This document shows, one piece after another, positions 41,357-52,350 of a stretch of 58,444 bases of DNA. The position numbers were made by a program, and so were the translations under genes. Position 1 is the stretch's first letter; each line of letters opens with the position of its first letter. Source of the DNA: an uncultured Prevotellaceae bacterium (lineage in GTDB: Bacteria; Bacteroidota; Bacteroidia; Bacteroidales; Bacteroidaceae); contig CACZZQ010000011.1 in NCBI GenBank assembly GCA_902785695.1, positions 1 through 58,444 of the forward strand, in the 5' to 3' direction. A model generated the notes under the pieces. That model saw only the letters and a list, made by a program, of their open reading frames with translations, searched no databases and was not told where the DNA came from.

Positions 41357-41364
41357 CAAAGATA
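41357..41364 (-). promoter_or_regulatory. -7 box of the ROK kinase gene
   Basis: TATCTTTG on the minus strand lies 34 bp before the ATG at 41322, with a CTTG element about 18 bp upstream of it. Confidence 0.6.
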
Positions 41365-41439
41365 AGAAGTTTGTTCGTAAAACAAGCATCTTTAACTCCT
41401 TTTAACTGCTGTGACTACCAAGAATGGGTAAAAAAGTAG

Positions 41440-41447
41440 TACCTTTG
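41440..41447 (+). promoter_or_regulatory. -7 box of the LysE-prfC operon; near-leaderless start
   Basis: TACCTTTG ends only 8 bp before the ATG at 41456. Transcription would start at about 41451, leaving almost no leader. Confidence 0.6.
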
Positions 41448-41455
41448 CAAATGAT

Positions 41456-42136
41456 ATGGGATTTTATGTAAACACGATACCGAATTTGCTTGATATAGTC
41501 TTCAAGGGACTTCTGATAGGCATCATCGCCTCGGCACCAATGGGACCTGTTGGCGTGCTTTGCGTGCAGCGTACCTTGAACAAAGGCCGCTGGTATGGTT
41601 TTATCACGGGTTGCGGTGCAGCCTTGAGCGATATTATCTATGCTGGCATCACAGGTCTGGGTATGGGTATGGTGGTAGAGCTGGTGAGCAACGATACCAA
41701 CCGCTTCTATCTTCAGATAGCCGGTAGCTTGATGCTGCTGGCTTTCGGCATCTTTACCTATCGTACAGACCCCACGAGGAAGATGCGACAGCCCGGTCAG
41801 AAGAAGGGTACGCTGACCCATAACGGCATCACGGCCTTCTTCGTCACCCTGAGCAATCCGCTGATTATCTTCCTCTTTATGGCTTTGTATGCACAGTTCT
41901 CGTTTGGATTGCAGCCTGATAAACCTATAGAAATGGTGGCAGGCTTTACGAGCATTGTAGGAGGTGCCTTGCTGTGGTGGTGGGGACTGACTTGGCTGGT
42001 TGACAAGATTAGGCTGAAATTTGACAATAACGGCATTCGTATCATCAACAGAATCATTGGCGCGCTGGTTATATTGGGTAGCGTGATAGTTCTGTTGACC
42101 ACCCTCTTCAGCCTGCATCTCTATAATATTTTCTAA
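41456..42136 (+). CDS. LysE-family exporter
   Basis: The 226-residue protein has about six membrane helices and the LysE/RhtB signature near the N-terminus (SAPMGPVGVLCVQRTLNKG, residues 24-42). Family members export amino acids or related metabolites. The substrate is unknown. It leads an operon with DUF4924, rfbD and prfC, spaced 8, 4 and -4 bp. Confidence 0.88.
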   Translation: MGFYVNTIPNLLDIVFKGLLIGIIASAPMGPVGVLCVQRTLNKGRWYGFITGCGAALSDIIYAGITGLGMGMVVELVSNDTNRFYLQIAGSLMLLAFGIFTYRTDPTRKMRQPGQKKGTLTHNGITAFFVTLSNPLIIFLFMALYAQFSFGLQPDKPIEMVAGFTSIVGGALLWWWGLTWLVDKIRLKFDNNGIRIINRIIGALVILGSVIVLLTTLFSLHLYNIF

Positions 42137-42144
42137 GGACAAAT

Positions 42145-42687
42145 ATGTTTATTGCACAGGAATTACGTAAGAAAAACATTGCGGAATACCTGCTCTATAT
42201 GTGGCAGGTAGAAGATACGATACGTGCTTTCGACTGTTCGTTGGCACGCATCCGACGCGAATATATAGACCGCTTCGACTATGATGAGGAGCAGAAGGAA
42301 GAGGAGGCCGACTGGTTTGGCAACCTCATCCGAATGATGAATACCGAGGGCTGTCGTGAACAGGGACATCTGCAGATAAACAAGGTGACGCTGCAACTGC
42401 TTACTGAACTGCATCAGCAACTGCTGGGGTCATCGAAGTTTCCCTTCTACAATGCCGAATATTACAAGGTGTTGCCGTTTATCGTGGAGTTGCGCAACCG
42501 TGGTGCCAACAAGGAGGAAGGTGAGATAGAGACCTGTCTGAACCTGCTCTATGGTGTGATGATGTTGCGTCTGCAGAAGAAGGAGATTACAACGAATACG
42601 GAGCACGCCCTCAAGGAGGTGACCACCTTCATCGGTATGCTCAGCGACTATTATAAGAAGGATAAGGAGGAACCATTGGAGTTTTAA
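42145..42687 (+). CDS. DUF4924 protein
   Basis: This 180-residue cytoplasmic, mostly helical protein begins FIAQELRKKNIAEYLLYMWQ, typical of the Bacteroidetes DUF4924 family. The conserved RRIYIDRFDY-like segment appears as RREYIDRFDYDEE. The function is not known. It sits between the LysE-type gene and rfbD. Confidence 0.85.
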   Translation: MFIAQELRKKNIAEYLLYMWQVEDTIRAFDCSLARIRREYIDRFDYDEEQKEEEADWFGNLIRMMNTEGCREQGHLQINKVTLQLLTELHQQLLGSSKFPFYNAEYYKVLPFIVELRNRGANKEEGEIETCLNLLYGVMMLRLQKKEITTNTEHALKEVTTFIGMLSDYYKKDKEEPLEF

Positions 42688-42691
42688 GACA

Positions 42692-43540
42692 ATGAACATA
42701 TTAGTTACGGGCTGTAACGGACAGTTGGGAAACGAGGTGCAACTGCTGGAGCGTGAGAATCCACAGCACACCTATTTTAATACCGACGTACAGGAACTGG
42801 ATATCACCAATCAGGAGGCTATCGAGGCTTTCGTTGAGGTAAATGATATCGACGGCATCGTGAACTGTGCCGCCTATACCGCTGTGGATAAGGCAGAGGA
42901 GAACGAAGCGCTCTGTCAGCTGCTGAATGCCGAGGCACCAGCTTACTTGGCTCATGCTATGGGACAGCGTGGCGGATGGATGATTCAGATTTCTACCGAC
43001 TACGTCTTCGACGGCACCAATCACACGCCCTATACGGAGCATGAGGAGACCTGTCCCAACAGCGTCTATGGTAAGACGAAGCTGGTGGGTGAGTTCAATG
43101 TACAGAAACTCTGCGAGAAGTCGATGATTATCCGTACGGCTTGGCTCTACAGCACCTTTGGCAATAACTTTGTGAAGACGATGATTCGTCTGGGGAAGGA
43201 ACGTCAGGAGTTGGGTGTCATCTTCGACCAGATAGGTACTCCCACATATGCACGCGATTTGGCAGTAGTTATCTTCGCGGCTATCAATCAGGGTGTGGTG
43301 CCAGGCATCTATCACTTTAGTAATGAGGGTGTTATCTCGTGGTATGACTTTACCAAGGCCATCCATCGCATCGCTGGCATCAACAACTGTCATGTGCGCC
43401 CCTTGCACACGTCGGAATATCCTACGCCAGCCGCTCGTCCACATTATTCGGTATTAGATAAGACAAAGATCAAGCAAACATATGGTATAGAGATACCATA
43501 TTGGGAGGAATCCCTTAAAGAATGTATTGAGAAATTATGA
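42692..43540 (+). CDS. rfbD: dTDP-4-dehydrorhamnose reductase
   Basis: This enzyme performs the last step in dTDP-L-rhamnose synthesis. It is a short-chain dehydrogenase/reductase with the NAD(P)-binding GCNGQLGNE near the N-terminus. It also has ISTDYVFDG and the catalytic Y-x3-K in [11 protein letters not shown]. The length (282) is normal. The other rml genes are absent from the window. The stop overlaps prfC by 4 bp. Confidence 0.95.
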   Translation: MNILVTGCNGQLGNEVQLLERENPQHTYFNTDVQELDITNQEAIEAFVEVNDIDGIVNCAAYTAVDKAEENEALCQLLNAEAPAYLAHAMGQRGGWMIQISTDYVFDGTNHTPYTEHEETCPNSVYGKTKLVGEFNVQKLCEKSMIIRTAWLYSTFGNNFVKTMIRLGKERQELGVIFDQIGTPTYARDLAVVIFAAINQGVVPGIYHFSNEGVISWYDFTKAIHRIAGINNCHVRPLHTSEYPTPAARPHYSVLDKTKIKQTYGIEIPYWEESLKECIEKL

Positions 43541-45126
43541 ATCAAGAGATAGAACGTAGAAGAACATTTGCGATTATTTCGCACCCAGATGCCGGTAAGA
43601 CCACACTGACTGAGAAGTTTCTGCTTTTCGGTGGACAGATTCAGGTGGCTGGTGCCGTGAAGAGTAATAAGATTAAGAAGACCGCTACTTCCGATTGGAT
43701 GGAGATTGAGAAGCAGCGTGGTATCTCTGTGTCGACCTCTGTGATGGAGTTCGACTATACCCCCGATGGCAAGGATATCGAGTATAAAGTGAATATCCTC
43801 GATACCCCAGGTCACCAGGACTTTGCTGAGGATACCTTCCGTACGCTGACCGCTGTGGATTCAGCTATCATCGTTGTGGATGGTGCCAAAGGCGTTGAGA
43901 CGCAGACAAGGAAGCTGATGACGGTTTGTCGTATGCGCAAGACACCTGTGATTATCTTTGTCAACAAGATGGATCGTGAGGGGCGTGATCCCTTCGACCT
44001 GCTTGATGAGTTGGAAAAGGAATTGGAAATCAAGGTGCGACCCCTCTCTTGGCCTATCAACCAAGGTGCCAAGTTCAAGGGTGTCTATAATATCTACGAA
44101 CAGAAGCTCGACCTCTTTACGCCTGATAAGCAGCGCGTTACGGAGAAAGTTAGTGTGGAGGTCGGTTCTCCAGACCTTAATGCCCGCATCGGCGAACAGG
44201 ATGCAGAAAAGCTCCGTGAAGATCTGGAACTGGTTGACGGCGTCTATCCTGAGTTCGATGTGGAGACCTATCGCTCTGCTGAGGTGGCGCCCGTCTTCTT
44301 TGGTTCTGCATTGAATAATTTTGGCGTACAGGAACTGTTGAACTGTTTCGTTGAGATAGCTCCATCGCCCCGTCCTACAAAGGCTGAGGAGCGCGAGGTA
44401 CAGCCAGAGGAGCAGAAGTTCACAGGCTTCATCTTCAAGATTACAGCCAACATCGATCCCAACCACCGTTCGTGTATCGCTTTCTGTAAGGTCTGCTCAG
44501 GCAAGTTCCAGCGTAACGTGCCTTATCTGCATGTGCGTCAGGGTAAGACGATGCGTTTCACATCGCCTACGCAGTTCATGGCTCAGCGCAAGAGTACCAT
44601 CGACGAGGCTTGGCCTGGCGATATCGTAGGTCTGCCAGATACGGGTGGCATCTTTAAGATTGGTGACACGATTACTGAGGGTGAACAGTTGCATTTCCGC
44701 GGACTTCCCTCGTTCTCGCCTGAACTCTTCAAGTATATCGAGAACGATGACCCGATGAAGGCCAAGCAGCTACAGAAGGGTATCGACCAGCTGATGGATG
44801 AAGGTGTGGCTCAGCTCTTTGTCAACCAGTTCAACAATAGAAAGATTATCGGTACCGTAGGACAACTGCAGTTCGAGGTGATTCAGTACCGTTTGGAGAA
44901 CGAGTACAACGCGAAGTGTCGTTGGGAGCCCGTACATCTGTATAAGGCCTGTTGGATTTCGAGCGATAACGAGCAGGAACTTGAGAACTTCAAGAAGCGC
45001 AAGTACCAGTATATGGCGAAGGATAAAGAGGGTAGGGATGTGTTTCTGGCTGACTCCGGCTACGTACTGCAGATGGCTCAGCAGGACTTCGAGCACATCC
45101 AGTTCCATTTCACCAGCGAGTTCTAA
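43537..45126 (+). CDS. prfC: Peptide chain release factor 3
   Basis: RF3 is the GTPase that releases RF1/RF2 from the ribosome after termination. G1 [14 protein letters not shown] is at residues 15-28. G3 [11 protein letters not shown] and G4 NKMDREG follow, then domain II and the C-terminal domain. At 529 residues it is full length. It converges with uvrB, the two stop codons being 6 bp apart. Confidence 0.97.
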   Translation: MNQEIERRRTFAIISHPDAGKTTLTEKFLLFGGQIQVAGAVKSNKIKKTATSDWMEIEKQRGISVSTSVMEFDYTPDGKDIEYKVNILDTPGHQDFAEDTFRTLTAVDSAIIVVDGAKGVETQTRKLMTVCRMRKTPVIIFVNKMDREGRDPFDLLDELEKELEIKVRPLSWPINQGAKFKGVYNIYEQKLDLFTPDKQRVTEKVSVEVGSPDLNARIGEQDAEKLREDLELVDGVYPEFDVETYRSAEVAPVFFGSALNNFGVQELLNCFVEIAPSPRPTKAEEREVQPEEQKFTGFIFKITANIDPNHRSCIAFCKVCSGKFQRNVPYLHVRQGKTMRFTSPTQFMAQRKSTIDEAWPGDIVGLPDTGGIFKIGDTITEGEQLHFRGLPSFSPELFKYIENDDPMKAKQLQKGIDQLMDEGVAQLFVNQFNNRKIIGTVGQLQFEVIQYRLENEYNAKCRWEPVHLYKACWISSDNEQELENFKKRKYQYMAKDKEGRDVFLADSGYVLQMAQQDFEHIQFHFTSEF

Positions 45127-45132
45127 GCGAAG

Positions 45133-47157
45133 TTATTTCAGCTCCAACTCTTTTTGCATACGAATAATTTCGTCGCGATACTGGGCGGCCTGCAGGAAAT
45201 CCAACTGCTTGGCCGCCTCTTTCATGCGACGGGTAGTCTCGGCAATCAGTTTTTCGAGCTGTGGACGGGTCATGCGCTCCTCGATAGGATCTGCTGCCTT
45301 GTCCATCTGTGAACCAATTGTGGCAAACTGAGTACTCTTAAGTTCCTTGAGGTCAGGACGGTCATCGCGAGTGAGTGAGCTCTTCAGGGCTTTTTGTATC
45401 TGTTTAGGCGTGATGCCGTGCTGCTCGTTGTACTGTAACTGCTTGGTGCGTCGACGATTCGTTTCATCAATGGTTTCCTGCATGGAGCGGGTGATGGTGT
45501 CGGCATACATGATAACGCGTCCGTTGACGTTACGAGCGGCTCGTCCTGCTGTCTGTACCAACGAACGACGATTCCTCAAAAAGCCTTCCTTGTCGGCATC
45601 GAGGATAGCCACAAGTGACACCTCAGGCAGGTCAAGTCCTTCACGAAGCAAGTTGACACCAACGAGTACGTCGAACTCACCGTTGCGCAGTTTTTCCAAT
45701 ATCTGCACACGATCCAGCGTCGCTACATCACTGTGGATATAGGCTGTCCGCACACCGTGATTCAATAGGAATTCTGACAACTCTTCTGCCATTCGCTTCG
45801 TCAGAGTAGTAATCAAGACCCTTTCCTGGCGTTCAATCCTTAGTCGGATTTCTTCCAGCAGGTCGTCGATTTGATTCTCGCTGGGTCGCACTTCAATCTC
45901 TGGGTCAAGCAGACCTGTAGGACGTATAATCTGCTCTACAACAACACCTTCCGACTGTTGCAACTCGTAATCAGCAGGGGTGGCAGAGACATAGATAATC
46001 TGGTTGACCTCCTGTTGGAACTCATCAAAGGTCAGCGGACGGTTGTCGAAGGCGGCAGGCAGTCGGAAACCGTATTCCACAAGGTTGGTCTTGCGGGCTC
46101 TGTCGCCTCCATACATCGCACCAATCTGTGGCACGGAGACGTGGCTCTCGTCAATAAACATCAGGAAGTCATCAGGGAAGAAGTCGAGCAGACAATAAGG
46201 ACGTTCACCAGCCTTTCTGCCGTCAAAATAGCGAGAGTAGTTTTCGATGCCTGAACAATGTCCTAACTCCTTGATCATCTCCATATCATACTCCACGCGC
46301 TCCTTGATACGCTGAGCCTTGATGGGGTCGCCCAGCTCCTCAAAGAAAGCCACCTGTTTCACCAGATCGTCCTGAATATCGTGGATAGCCTTGTTGGTTT
46401 GTTCCTGCGTCGTCATAAACAGATTGGCAGGATATAATTTGTAGTCGGCATATCGACCCATGCGCAGAAGTGTCACAGGGTCTAATTCCTCAATACTGTC
46501 AATCTCATCGTCCCAAAAGGTGATTCGCAGAATCTTCTCGCTATAGGCCATATAGACATCAACGGTATCGCCCTTTACGCGAAAGGTGCCTCGTTCCAAA
46601 GCAATATCGTTGCGTACATAGAGCGACTGCACCAGTTTGCGGAGCAATGCGTTGCGTCCGATATTCTGTCCTTGTCTAATCTCTACGACATTCTCAGAGA
46701 GGGCATTAGGGCTGCCCATACCGTAGATACACGAGATGGAAGAAATGACTACCACATCCTTTCTGCCAGAGAGCAGGCTACTGACGGCTGACAGTCGCAG
46801 ACGGTCAATCTCTTCGTTGATAGCCAGGTCTTTCTCAATATACGTATCGCTGGCTGGCAGATAGGCTTCTGGCTGATAATAGTCATAGTAGCTGACATAA
46901 TACTCCACGGCATTGTCAGGAAAGAAGCCTCGCATCTCGTCGTATAGTTGGGCAGCCAACGTCTTGTTGTGGCTCAGTATCAGGGTGGGGCGGTTGATGT
47001 TGGCTATCACATTTGCCATCGTAAACGTCTTGCCAGAGCCCGTTACGCCAAGCAATACTTGTGCACGGTCTCCTCTCCTTACGCCGTCCGTCAACTCGCG
47101 GATAGCTTCCGGCTGATCGCCAGTAGGTTGGTATTTGGATGTCAGTTTAAAGTCCAT
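45133..47157 (-). CDS. uvrB: Excinuclease ABC subunit B
   Basis: UvrB verifies DNA damage and recruits UvrC in nucleotide excision repair. It has Walker A GVTGSGKTFTMANVIA and the beta-hairpin YVSYYDYYQPEAYLP. Helicase motifs include MFIDESHVSVPQ, and the C-terminal UVR domain is KLIAETTRRMKEAAKQLDF. The start is set at 47157 (MDFKLTSKYQPTGDQPEA), giving 674 residues. The longer frame from 47241 would begin upstream of the promoter. Confidence 0.97.
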   Translation of the reverse strand: MDFKLTSKYQPTGDQPEAIRELTDGVRRGDRAQVLLGVTGSGKTFTMANVIANINRPTLILSHNKTLAAQLYDEMRGFFPDNAVEYYVSYYDYYQPEAYLPASDTYIEKDLAINEEIDRLRLSAVSSLLSGRKDVVVISSISCIYGMGSPNALSENVVEIRQGQNIGRNALLRKLVQSLYVRNDIALERGTFRVKGDTVDVYMAYSEKILRITFWDDEIDSIEELDPVTLLRMGRYADYKLYPANLFMTTQEQTNKAIHDIQDDLVKQVAFFEELGDPIKAQRIKERVEYDMEMIKELGHCSGIENYSRYFDGRKAGERPYCLLDFFPDDFLMFIDESHVSVPQIGAMYGGDRARKTNLVEYGFRLPAAFDNRPLTFDEFQQEVNQIIYVSATPADYELQQSEGVVVEQIIRPTGLLDPEIEVRPSENQIDDLLEEIRLRIERQERVLITTLTKRMAEELSEFLLNHGVRTAYIHSDVATLDRVQILEKLRNGEFDVLVGVNLLREGLDLPEVSLVAILDADKEGFLRNRRSLVQTAGRAARNVNGRVIMYADTITRSMQETIDETNRRRTKQLQYNEQHGITPKQIQKALKSSLTRDDRPDLKELKSTQFATIGSQMDKAADPIEERMTRPQLEKLIAETTRRMKEAAKQLDFLQAAQYRDEIIRMQKELELK

Positions 47158-47165
47158 TTCAACCT

Positions 47166-47173
47166 GCAAAATT
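47166..47173 (-). promoter_or_regulatory. -7 box of uvrB
   Basis: TAATTTTG on the minus strand is 8 bp before the ATG at 47157, so the uvrB transcript would be nearly leaderless. Confidence 0.55.
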
Positions 47174-47225
47174 ACAAATAATCTGTGAAATGTGTATAAT
47201 CTGTGTTTAAAAAATTGATAAACAT

Positions 47226-47256
47226 TTTGTGCTTTACTCAAAAATGTGTAATTTTG
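47226..47256 (+). promoter_or_regulatory. Promoter of the bamD operon
   Basis: TTTG (47226-47229) and TAATTTTG (47249-47256) with exactly 19 bp between them. The ATG at 47277 follows. Confidence 0.75.
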
Positions 47257-47276
47257 CAGCTCAAAACTCTAAGTAG

Positions 47277-48104
47277 ATGAAAATCAAAGCCATTATATTG
47301 TGCTCAGTTGTTCTCCTGCTAACAGGATGCGCAACTGAGTTTAACAGGGTTTTTAAGAGTACAGATTACGATTATCGGTATGAATATGCCAAACAATGCT
47401 TTGCTGAAGGCAGGTTTGGCCGTGCCGAGCAGTTGCTTCAAGACCTGATTACGCTCAAGAAAGGAACAGATGAAGCTGAAGAGGCTCTCTATATGTTGGC
47501 TATGTCCCAATATATGAATGGTGACTACGAGACGGCTGCAGCTACGTTTAAGAAATACTATTCTTCCTATCCGCGTGGCATTTATGCCGAGCAGGCGATG
47601 TTCTATGTTGGTCAGTCGCTCTATGAAGGTGCACCTGAACCCCGCTTGGATCAGACACCTACCATTGGTGCTATCAATGCCTATCAGCAGTTCATGGATT
47701 TCTTTCCAGAGTCTCGGTTGCGTGGTAAGGCACAGGAACGCCTGTTCGAGTTGCAGGATAAACTTGTCGTAAAGGAATTGCTTTCTGCCCAGCTGTATTA
47801 TAACTTGGGTGGCTATTTCGGCAATATCAACTCCAATAGCGAGAGCAATTATTCGTCAAGCATTATCGTGGCTCAGAATGCGTTGAAGAATTATCCTTAC
47901 TCGAATCATCGTGAGGACTTCTCACTGCTGATTATGAAGAGCAAGTTTGAATTGGCTGAGAATTCAAGTATCGACAAACGTATGGAGCGTTATCAGGATG
48001 CAGAGGATGAATGCTACGGATTCATTAATGAGTATCCTGAGTCGAAGAACAAGTCGCTGGCTGAGAAATATATTGAGAAATGTAAGAAAGTAACAAAGGA
48101 ATAA
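47277..48104 (+). CDS. bamD: Outer membrane assembly lipoprotein BamD
   Basis: BamD is part of the machine that inserts beta-barrels in the outer membrane. The lipobox is LTGC with C18. TPR-like repeats follow (YEYAKQCFAEGRFGRAEQLL; EALYMLAMSQYMNGDYETAA; EQAMFYVGQSLYEGAPEPRL). The length (275) fits. It leads a long operon in which rpoZ, DUF4293, engB, ABC-F and recR follow. Confidence 0.93.
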   Translation: MKIKAIILCSVVLLLTGCATEFNRVFKSTDYDYRYEYAKQCFAEGRFGRAEQLLQDLITLKKGTDEAEEALYMLAMSQYMNGDYETAAATFKKYYSSYPRGIYAEQAMFYVGQSLYEGAPEPRLDQTPTIGAINAYQQFMDFFPESRLRGKAQERLFELQDKLVVKELLSAQLYYNLGGYFGNINSNSESNYSSSIIVAQNALKNYPYSNHREDFSLLIMKSKFELAENSSIDKRMERYQDAEDECYGFINEYPESKNKSLAEKYIEKCKKVTKE

Positions 48105-48116
48105 ATTAAGAATACA

Positions 48117-48455
48117 ATGGATTACAAGAAATCAAAAGCACCGGTAAACACCGTCACTCGCAACATTATGGATCTCTGTGACGAGACAGGAAACATCTAT
48201 GAGAGTGTATCTATCATTGCGAAGCGTGCTAATCAAATTTCAATTCAGATTAAGGAGGATTTGTCAAAGAAGCTGGCAGAGTTCGCTTCTTATAATGAGT
48301 CGTTGGAGGAAGTGTTCGAGAATCGCGAGCAGATAGAGATTTCGCGTTATTATGAGAAACTGCCCAAACCATCGTTGCTGGCTACTCAGGAGTTTATAGA
48401 GCACAAGATTTATTGGCGCGATCCCTCAAAGGACGCTCAAGGCTCTGAGGCATGA
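48117..48455 (+). CDS. rpoZ: RNA polymerase omega subunit (Bacteroidetes type)
   Basis: This is the small subunit that stabilises the beta-prime subunit. The family segment is NTVTRNIMDLCDETGNIYES, followed by VSIIAKRANQI, the conserved Rpb6/omega helix. At 112 residues it has the C-terminal extension seen in Bacteroidetes. It lies 12 bp after bamD and overlaps DUF4293 by 4 bp. Confidence 0.88.
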   Translation: MDYKKSKAPVNTVTRNIMDLCDETGNIYESVSIIAKRANQISIQIKEDLSKKLAEFASYNESLEEVFENREQIEISRYYEKLPKPSLLATQEFIEHKIYWRDPSKDAQGSEA

Positions 48456-48793
48456 TTCAGCGTATTCAGACCATCTACCTGCTTTTGGCAGCTGTCGTCT
48501 TAGTCGTGGGATGCCTCTTTGAACCAATGGGGTATTTTATGGGACTTACGGGAAGTATGGCTCTCTTGGCTCTGGTAGTGGTGTTCTTTTATAAAAACAG
48601 ACCGTTTCAAATCAAGATGTGCACAGTCCTTCTCGCGATAGGTGTCATCTATTATATTGCGTTGGCTGTGCTGCATCCTGTCTTAGAGTGGTATGCTGTT
48701 ATGCCAATGTTGGCAGTGTTCTTCCTCTTCCTGGCTCGAAAACGAATAGTGAAGGACGAGAAACTGGTAAGGTCGCTCGATAGAATCAGATAA
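48452..48793 (+). CDS. DUF4293 membrane protein
   Basis: The 113-residue protein has four membrane helices in close succession, beginning MIQRIQTIYLLLAAVVLVVG, the signature of DUF4293. It is Bacteroidetes-specific and of unknown function. It overlaps rpoZ by 4 bp. Confidence 0.88.
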   Translation: MIQRIQTIYLLLAAVVLVVGCLFEPMGYFMGLTGSMALLALVVVFFYKNRPFQIKMCTVLLAIGVIYYIALAVLHPVLEWYAVMPMLAVFFLFLARKRIVKDEKLVRSLDRIR

Positions 48794-48859
48794 ACCGAAG
48801 AAAACATCAAGGGGTGTCGGGCAATGAAAGCACGTCGCCCCTTTATTATCTCTATTCAA

Positions 48860-49465
48860 ATGGAAATCAAAACAGCAGAATTCACCCTTTCGTCACCACG
48901 TGAGTCCATGTGTCCCAAGGACACTAAGCCTGAGTATGCCTTCATAGGCCGCTCGAATGTAGGCAAGTCGAGCCTCATCAATATGCTCTCGCGTAATAAG
49001 AAACTGGCTAAGACATCATCGACACCAGGTAAGACGCTGCTCATCAATCATTTCCTGATGAACCGCGAATGGTATCTCGTAGACCTTCCCGGCTATGGAT
49101 TTGCCAAGCGTTCAAAGACGGAGGTGGCCAAGTTGGATCAGATGATTCGTGGCTATATCCTGGAGCGTGAACAGCTGGTGAATGTGTTCGTGCTGGTGGA
49201 TATCCGTCTGGAGCCCCAGAAGATAGACCTGGAGTTTATCAATTGGCTGGGCGTGTCGAGCGTGCCTTTCGCCATAGTTTTCACCAAGGCCGACAAGCTC
49301 TCTGAAACGAAGGTGAAAGCAAACGTGAATTCCTATGTGAAAACGATGCTTGAGACGTGGGAGGAGATGCCTCCTTACTTCATTACTTCATCAGACAATG
49401 CACGCGGACGCGAAGAGGTGCTGGATTATATTGATCAGATTAATCAGTCGTTGAAACAGTCGTAG
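48860..49465 (+). CDS. engB: Ribosome biogenesis GTPase EngB/YsxC
   Basis: This GTPase is needed for 50S assembly. It has G1 [13 protein letters not shown]3 [10 protein letters not shown] and G4 FTKADKLS. The start is set at 48860 ([13 protein letters not shown]), giving 201 residues, the normal length. A start at 48824 would add 12 residues. It lies 4 bp before the ABC-F gene. Confidence 0.95.
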   Translation: MEIKTAEFTLSSPRESMCPKDTKPEYAFIGRSNVGKSSLINMLSRNKKLAKTSSTPGKTLLINHFLMNREWYLVDLPGYGFAKRSKTEVAKLDQMIRGYILEREQLVNVFVLVDIRLEPQKIDLEFINWLGVSSVPFAIVFTKADKLSETKVKANVNSYVKTMLETWEEMPPYFITSSDNARGREEVLDYIDQINQSLKQS

Positions 49466-49469
49466 GGAA

Positions 49470-51257
49470 ATGGCAAAGGAAACACCATATCTTGAGGTTC
49501 AGTCGCTGACCAAGTCGTTTGGCTCGCTGGTGCTCTTTGAGAACATCAGCTTTTCTATTGCCGAGCGTCAGAAGGTAGGACTGATAGCCAAGAATGGTAC
49601 AGGAAAGTCAACGCTTCTCTCGCTGCTTTCAGGCAAAGACGGCTATGACAGTGGTGACATCATCTATCGTCGTGACCTGAAGGTGGGCTTCTTGGAACAG
49701 TCGCCTGTCTTTGATCCTGACGATACGGTGCTTGACGCTTGCTTCAATCATCACGGTGATGAGGAGAAAGTGCTCAAGGCCAAGCAAATCCTGACCCAGC
49801 TGAAGATCCGTAATCTGCAACAGCCAATGGGACAGCTCAGTGGCGGTCAGCAGAAACGTGTGGCGTTAGCCAACGTACTGATTACTGAGCCCGATCTGTT
49901 GATTCTCGACGAGCCTACCAACCATCTGGACTTGGAGATGATAGAATGGCTTGAGGGCTTTCTGAATCGAGGAAACAAAACGCTGCTGATGGTGACCCAC
50001 GACCGCTATTTCCTGGATCGTGTGTGCTCTGTCATCCTTGAGATTGATGATCGCACGATATACACCTATCGAGGCAACTATTCCTATTATTTAGAGAAAC
50101 GTCAGGAGCGTATCGATAACCGCAGGGCAGAGATAGCCAGAGCCAACAACTTGTATCGTACGGAGCTCGACTGGATGCGTCGTCAGCCTCAGGCACGTGG
50201 ACATAAGGCCAAGTATCGTGAGGATGCCTTCTATGACTTGGAGCGTATTGCCAAGTCGCGCATCGAGGAGCGTGCCATCCGACTCAAGGCTTCCAATGTC
50301 TATATTGGTTCAAAGATCTTTGAATGCCAGTATATCTCGAAGGCCTTTGATGACACGGTCATCATGAAGGACTTCTACTATAACTTCTCGCGTTTCGAGA
50401 AGATGGGCATCGTGGGAAATAACGGTACGGGAAAGTCTACGTTTCTGAAGATGTTGTTGGGACAGATGGCACCCGATGAAGGACGTATCGTTATCGGTGA
50501 GACCGTTCGCTTCGGCTATTTCTCGCAGGAAGGATTGCTGTTTGATGATCAGCAGAAGGTGATAGACGTCGTGAGGGATATAGCGGAGTATGTGGATCTG
50601 GGCAGCGGACGTCATCTGTCTGCCAGTCAGTTCCTGCAACATTTCCTCTTCACGCCAGAGCAGCAGCATAACTATGTCTATAAGCTGTCGGGCGGCGAAA
50701 AGCGTAAACTGTACTTATGTACTGTTTTGATGCGTAATCCTAACTTCCTGGTACTTGATGAGCCTACTAACGACCTCGATATCGTCACCTTGCAAATCTT
50801 GGAGGAATATCTGCAGGACTTCCCCGGCTGCGTCATCGTGGTGAGTCACGACCGCTATTTTATGGATAAGGTTGTCGATCATCTGCTGGTGTTCAAAGGT
50901 CAGGGTGAGATCAAGGATTTCCCTGGCAACTACACGCAATATCGTGAGTGGCAGGCTCTGCAACCTAAAGATACTGTTTCCGCATCAAAACCAGCACAGT
51001 TAGCTATCGAAAACAGCACACTTACGATGACTAAAGAGCCTAAACGCAAAATGTCTTATAAGGAGAAGCGTGAGTTTGAGCTGTTGGAAGGTGAGATAGA
51101 GGCCCTTGAAGCGGAAAAGAAACAGATAGAGGAGGCACTGAGTAGTGGCACTATAAGTGTTGATGAGATAACAGTCATGAGTAAGCGACTGCCGCTGTTG
51201 ACGGAAGAACTTGACGAGAAGTCGATGCGCTGGCTGGAACTAAGTGAACTAATATGA
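49470..51257 (+). CDS. ABC-F family ATPase (Uup-like)
   Basis: This is a tandem ATPase of the ABC-F group, which acts on ribosomes or DNA rather than in transport. The first domain has [13 protein letters not shown] and [12 protein letters not shown]. The second has [13 protein letters not shown] and [11 protein letters not shown]. The inter-domain linker (about 225-275) is charged. A C-terminal coiled coil (about 525-590) is Uup-like. It has no membrane segments. It overlaps recR by 4 bp. Confidence 0.93.
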   Translation: MAKETPYLEVQSLTKSFGSLVLFENISFSIAERQKVGLIAKNGTGKSTLLSLLSGKDGYDSGDIIYRRDLKVGFLEQSPVFDPDDTVLDACFNHHGDEEKVLKAKQILTQLKIRNLQQPMGQLSGGQQKRVALANVLITEPDLLILDEPTNHLDLEMIEWLEGFLNRGNKTLLMVTHDRYFLDRVCSVILEIDDRTIYTYRGNYSYYLEKRQERIDNRRAEIARANNLYRTELDWMRRQPQARGHKAKYREDAFYDLERIAKSRIEERAIRLKASNVYIGSKIFECQYISKAFDDTVIMKDFYYNFSRFEKMGIVGNNGTGKSTFLKMLLGQMAPDEGRIVIGETVRFGYFSQEGLLFDDQQKVIDVVRDIAEYVDLGSGRHLSASQFLQHFLFTPEQQHNYVYKLSGGEKRKLYLCTVLMRNPNFLVLDEPTNDLDIVTLQILEEYLQDFPGCVIVVSHDRYFMDKVVDHLLVFKGQGEIKDFPGNYTQYREWQALQPKDTVSASKPAQLAIENSTLTMTKEPKRKMSYKEKREFELLEGEIEALEAEKKQIEEALSSGTISVDEITVMSKRLPLLTEELDEKSMRWLELSELI

Positions 51258-51868
51258 TACAGCAATATCCATCACGACTGTTAGAACGGGCTGTGCAGGA
51301 GTTCTCCAAACTGCCTGGCATAGGACGCAAGACGGCCTTGCGACTGGTGCTTCATCTGTTGCGTCAGGATACCGACGACGTGATGCAGTTTACGGATGCC
51401 GTCTGTCAGATGAAGCAAGAGGTGAAGTTCTGTCGGGTGTGTCATAATATCAGCGATCAGGATATCTGTCCTATCTGCTCTGATCCTCGGCGCGACAGCT
51501 CTACGATATGCGTCGTGGAGAATATCCAAGACGTGATGGCAGTAGAGAATACCCAGCAGTTTTCAGGGCTCTATCATGTGTTGGGTGGGCTTATATCACC
51601 AATGGATGGCATAGGTCCCAGTGATTTGGAGATAGACTCTTTGGTGGCTCGTGTGGCTGAAAGCGATATCAAGGAAGTCATTTTGGCCTTAAGTCCTACG
51701 ATGGAGGGCGACACCACCAATTTCTATATCTTCCGCAAACTGGCTGCCTATGATGTGAAGATTTCTATCATTGCTCGCGGTATCGCTGTAGGCAACGAAT
51801 TAGAATATACTGATGAGGTGACGTTGGGACGCTCAATTCTGAACCGTACACCTTTTGATGGAAAATAA
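51254..51868 (+). CDS. recR: Recombination protein RecR
   Basis: RecR works with RecF/RecO to load RecA at gaps. It has the helix-hairpin-helix [20 protein letters not shown] (17-36) and a zinc finger with C60, C63, C72 and C75. The Toprim domain includes [13 protein letters not shown]. The length (204) is typical. A membrane protein gene follows 14 bp later. Confidence 0.96.
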   Translation: MIQQYPSRLLERAVQEFSKLPGIGRKTALRLVLHLLRQDTDDVMQFTDAVCQMKQEVKFCRVCHNISDQDICPICSDPRRDSSTICVVENIQDVMAVENTQQFSGLYHVLGGLISPMDGIGPSDLEIDSLVARVAESDIKEVILALSPTMEGDTTNFYIFRKLAAYDVKISIIARGIAVGNELEYTDEVTLGRSILNRTPFDGK

Positions 51869-51882
51869 AAAAGAGAAGAAAG

Positions 51883-52350
51883 ATGAAACGTACACGTAAC
51901 ATACTGATGGCCCTTTATTGGCTGACGCTCATTGTTGCTGCAGGACTCTATTTCTGTGGTGAGTTCTTAGAGGTGGATATGGCTTGGCTCTCGTCTGACG
52001 AAAGCCGTCAAACGGGCATCGTGGTGCAGATGGTGATGATACTGCTGACGCTGGGATTGGTGCCTTTGGCATTATATCTGTTTAAAATGAAACGCATTCA
52101 TGCATTGCTCATGGAAAATCCTTCAGCGGCATTACTGAAATGGGGCATTGTGAGAATCCTGACATTGGGAATACTGCTGGTGTGCAACACCTTATTATAT
52201 TATATGTATGGCTTTGAGCCGGCCTTTGGCTATCTGGCTGTGATGGTGATGTTGACAATGCCTTTCGTACTGCCTACGATGAGCCGTTGTAAGTCAGAGA
52301 CAGAAGAGGAGAAGGAACCGGAGCAAGACGAAACAGCAGAAGAAGCATGA
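51883..52350 (+). CDS. Four-helix membrane protein of unknown function
   Basis: The 155-residue protein has four hydrophobic helices (ILMALYWLTLIVAAGLYFC; IVVQMVMILLTLGLVPLALY; ILTLGILLVCNTLLYYM; YLAVMVMLTMPFVLP) and an acidic tail. I do not recognise a family. It overlaps the GT2 gene by 4 bp. Confidence 0.8.
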   Translation: MKRTRNILMALYWLTLIVAAGLYFCGEFLEVDMAWLSSDESRQTGIVVQMVMILLTLGLVPLALYLFKMKRIHALLMENPSAALLKWGIVRILTLGILLVCNTLLYYMYGFEPAFGYLAVMVMLTMPFVLPTMSRCKSETEEEKEPEQDETAEEA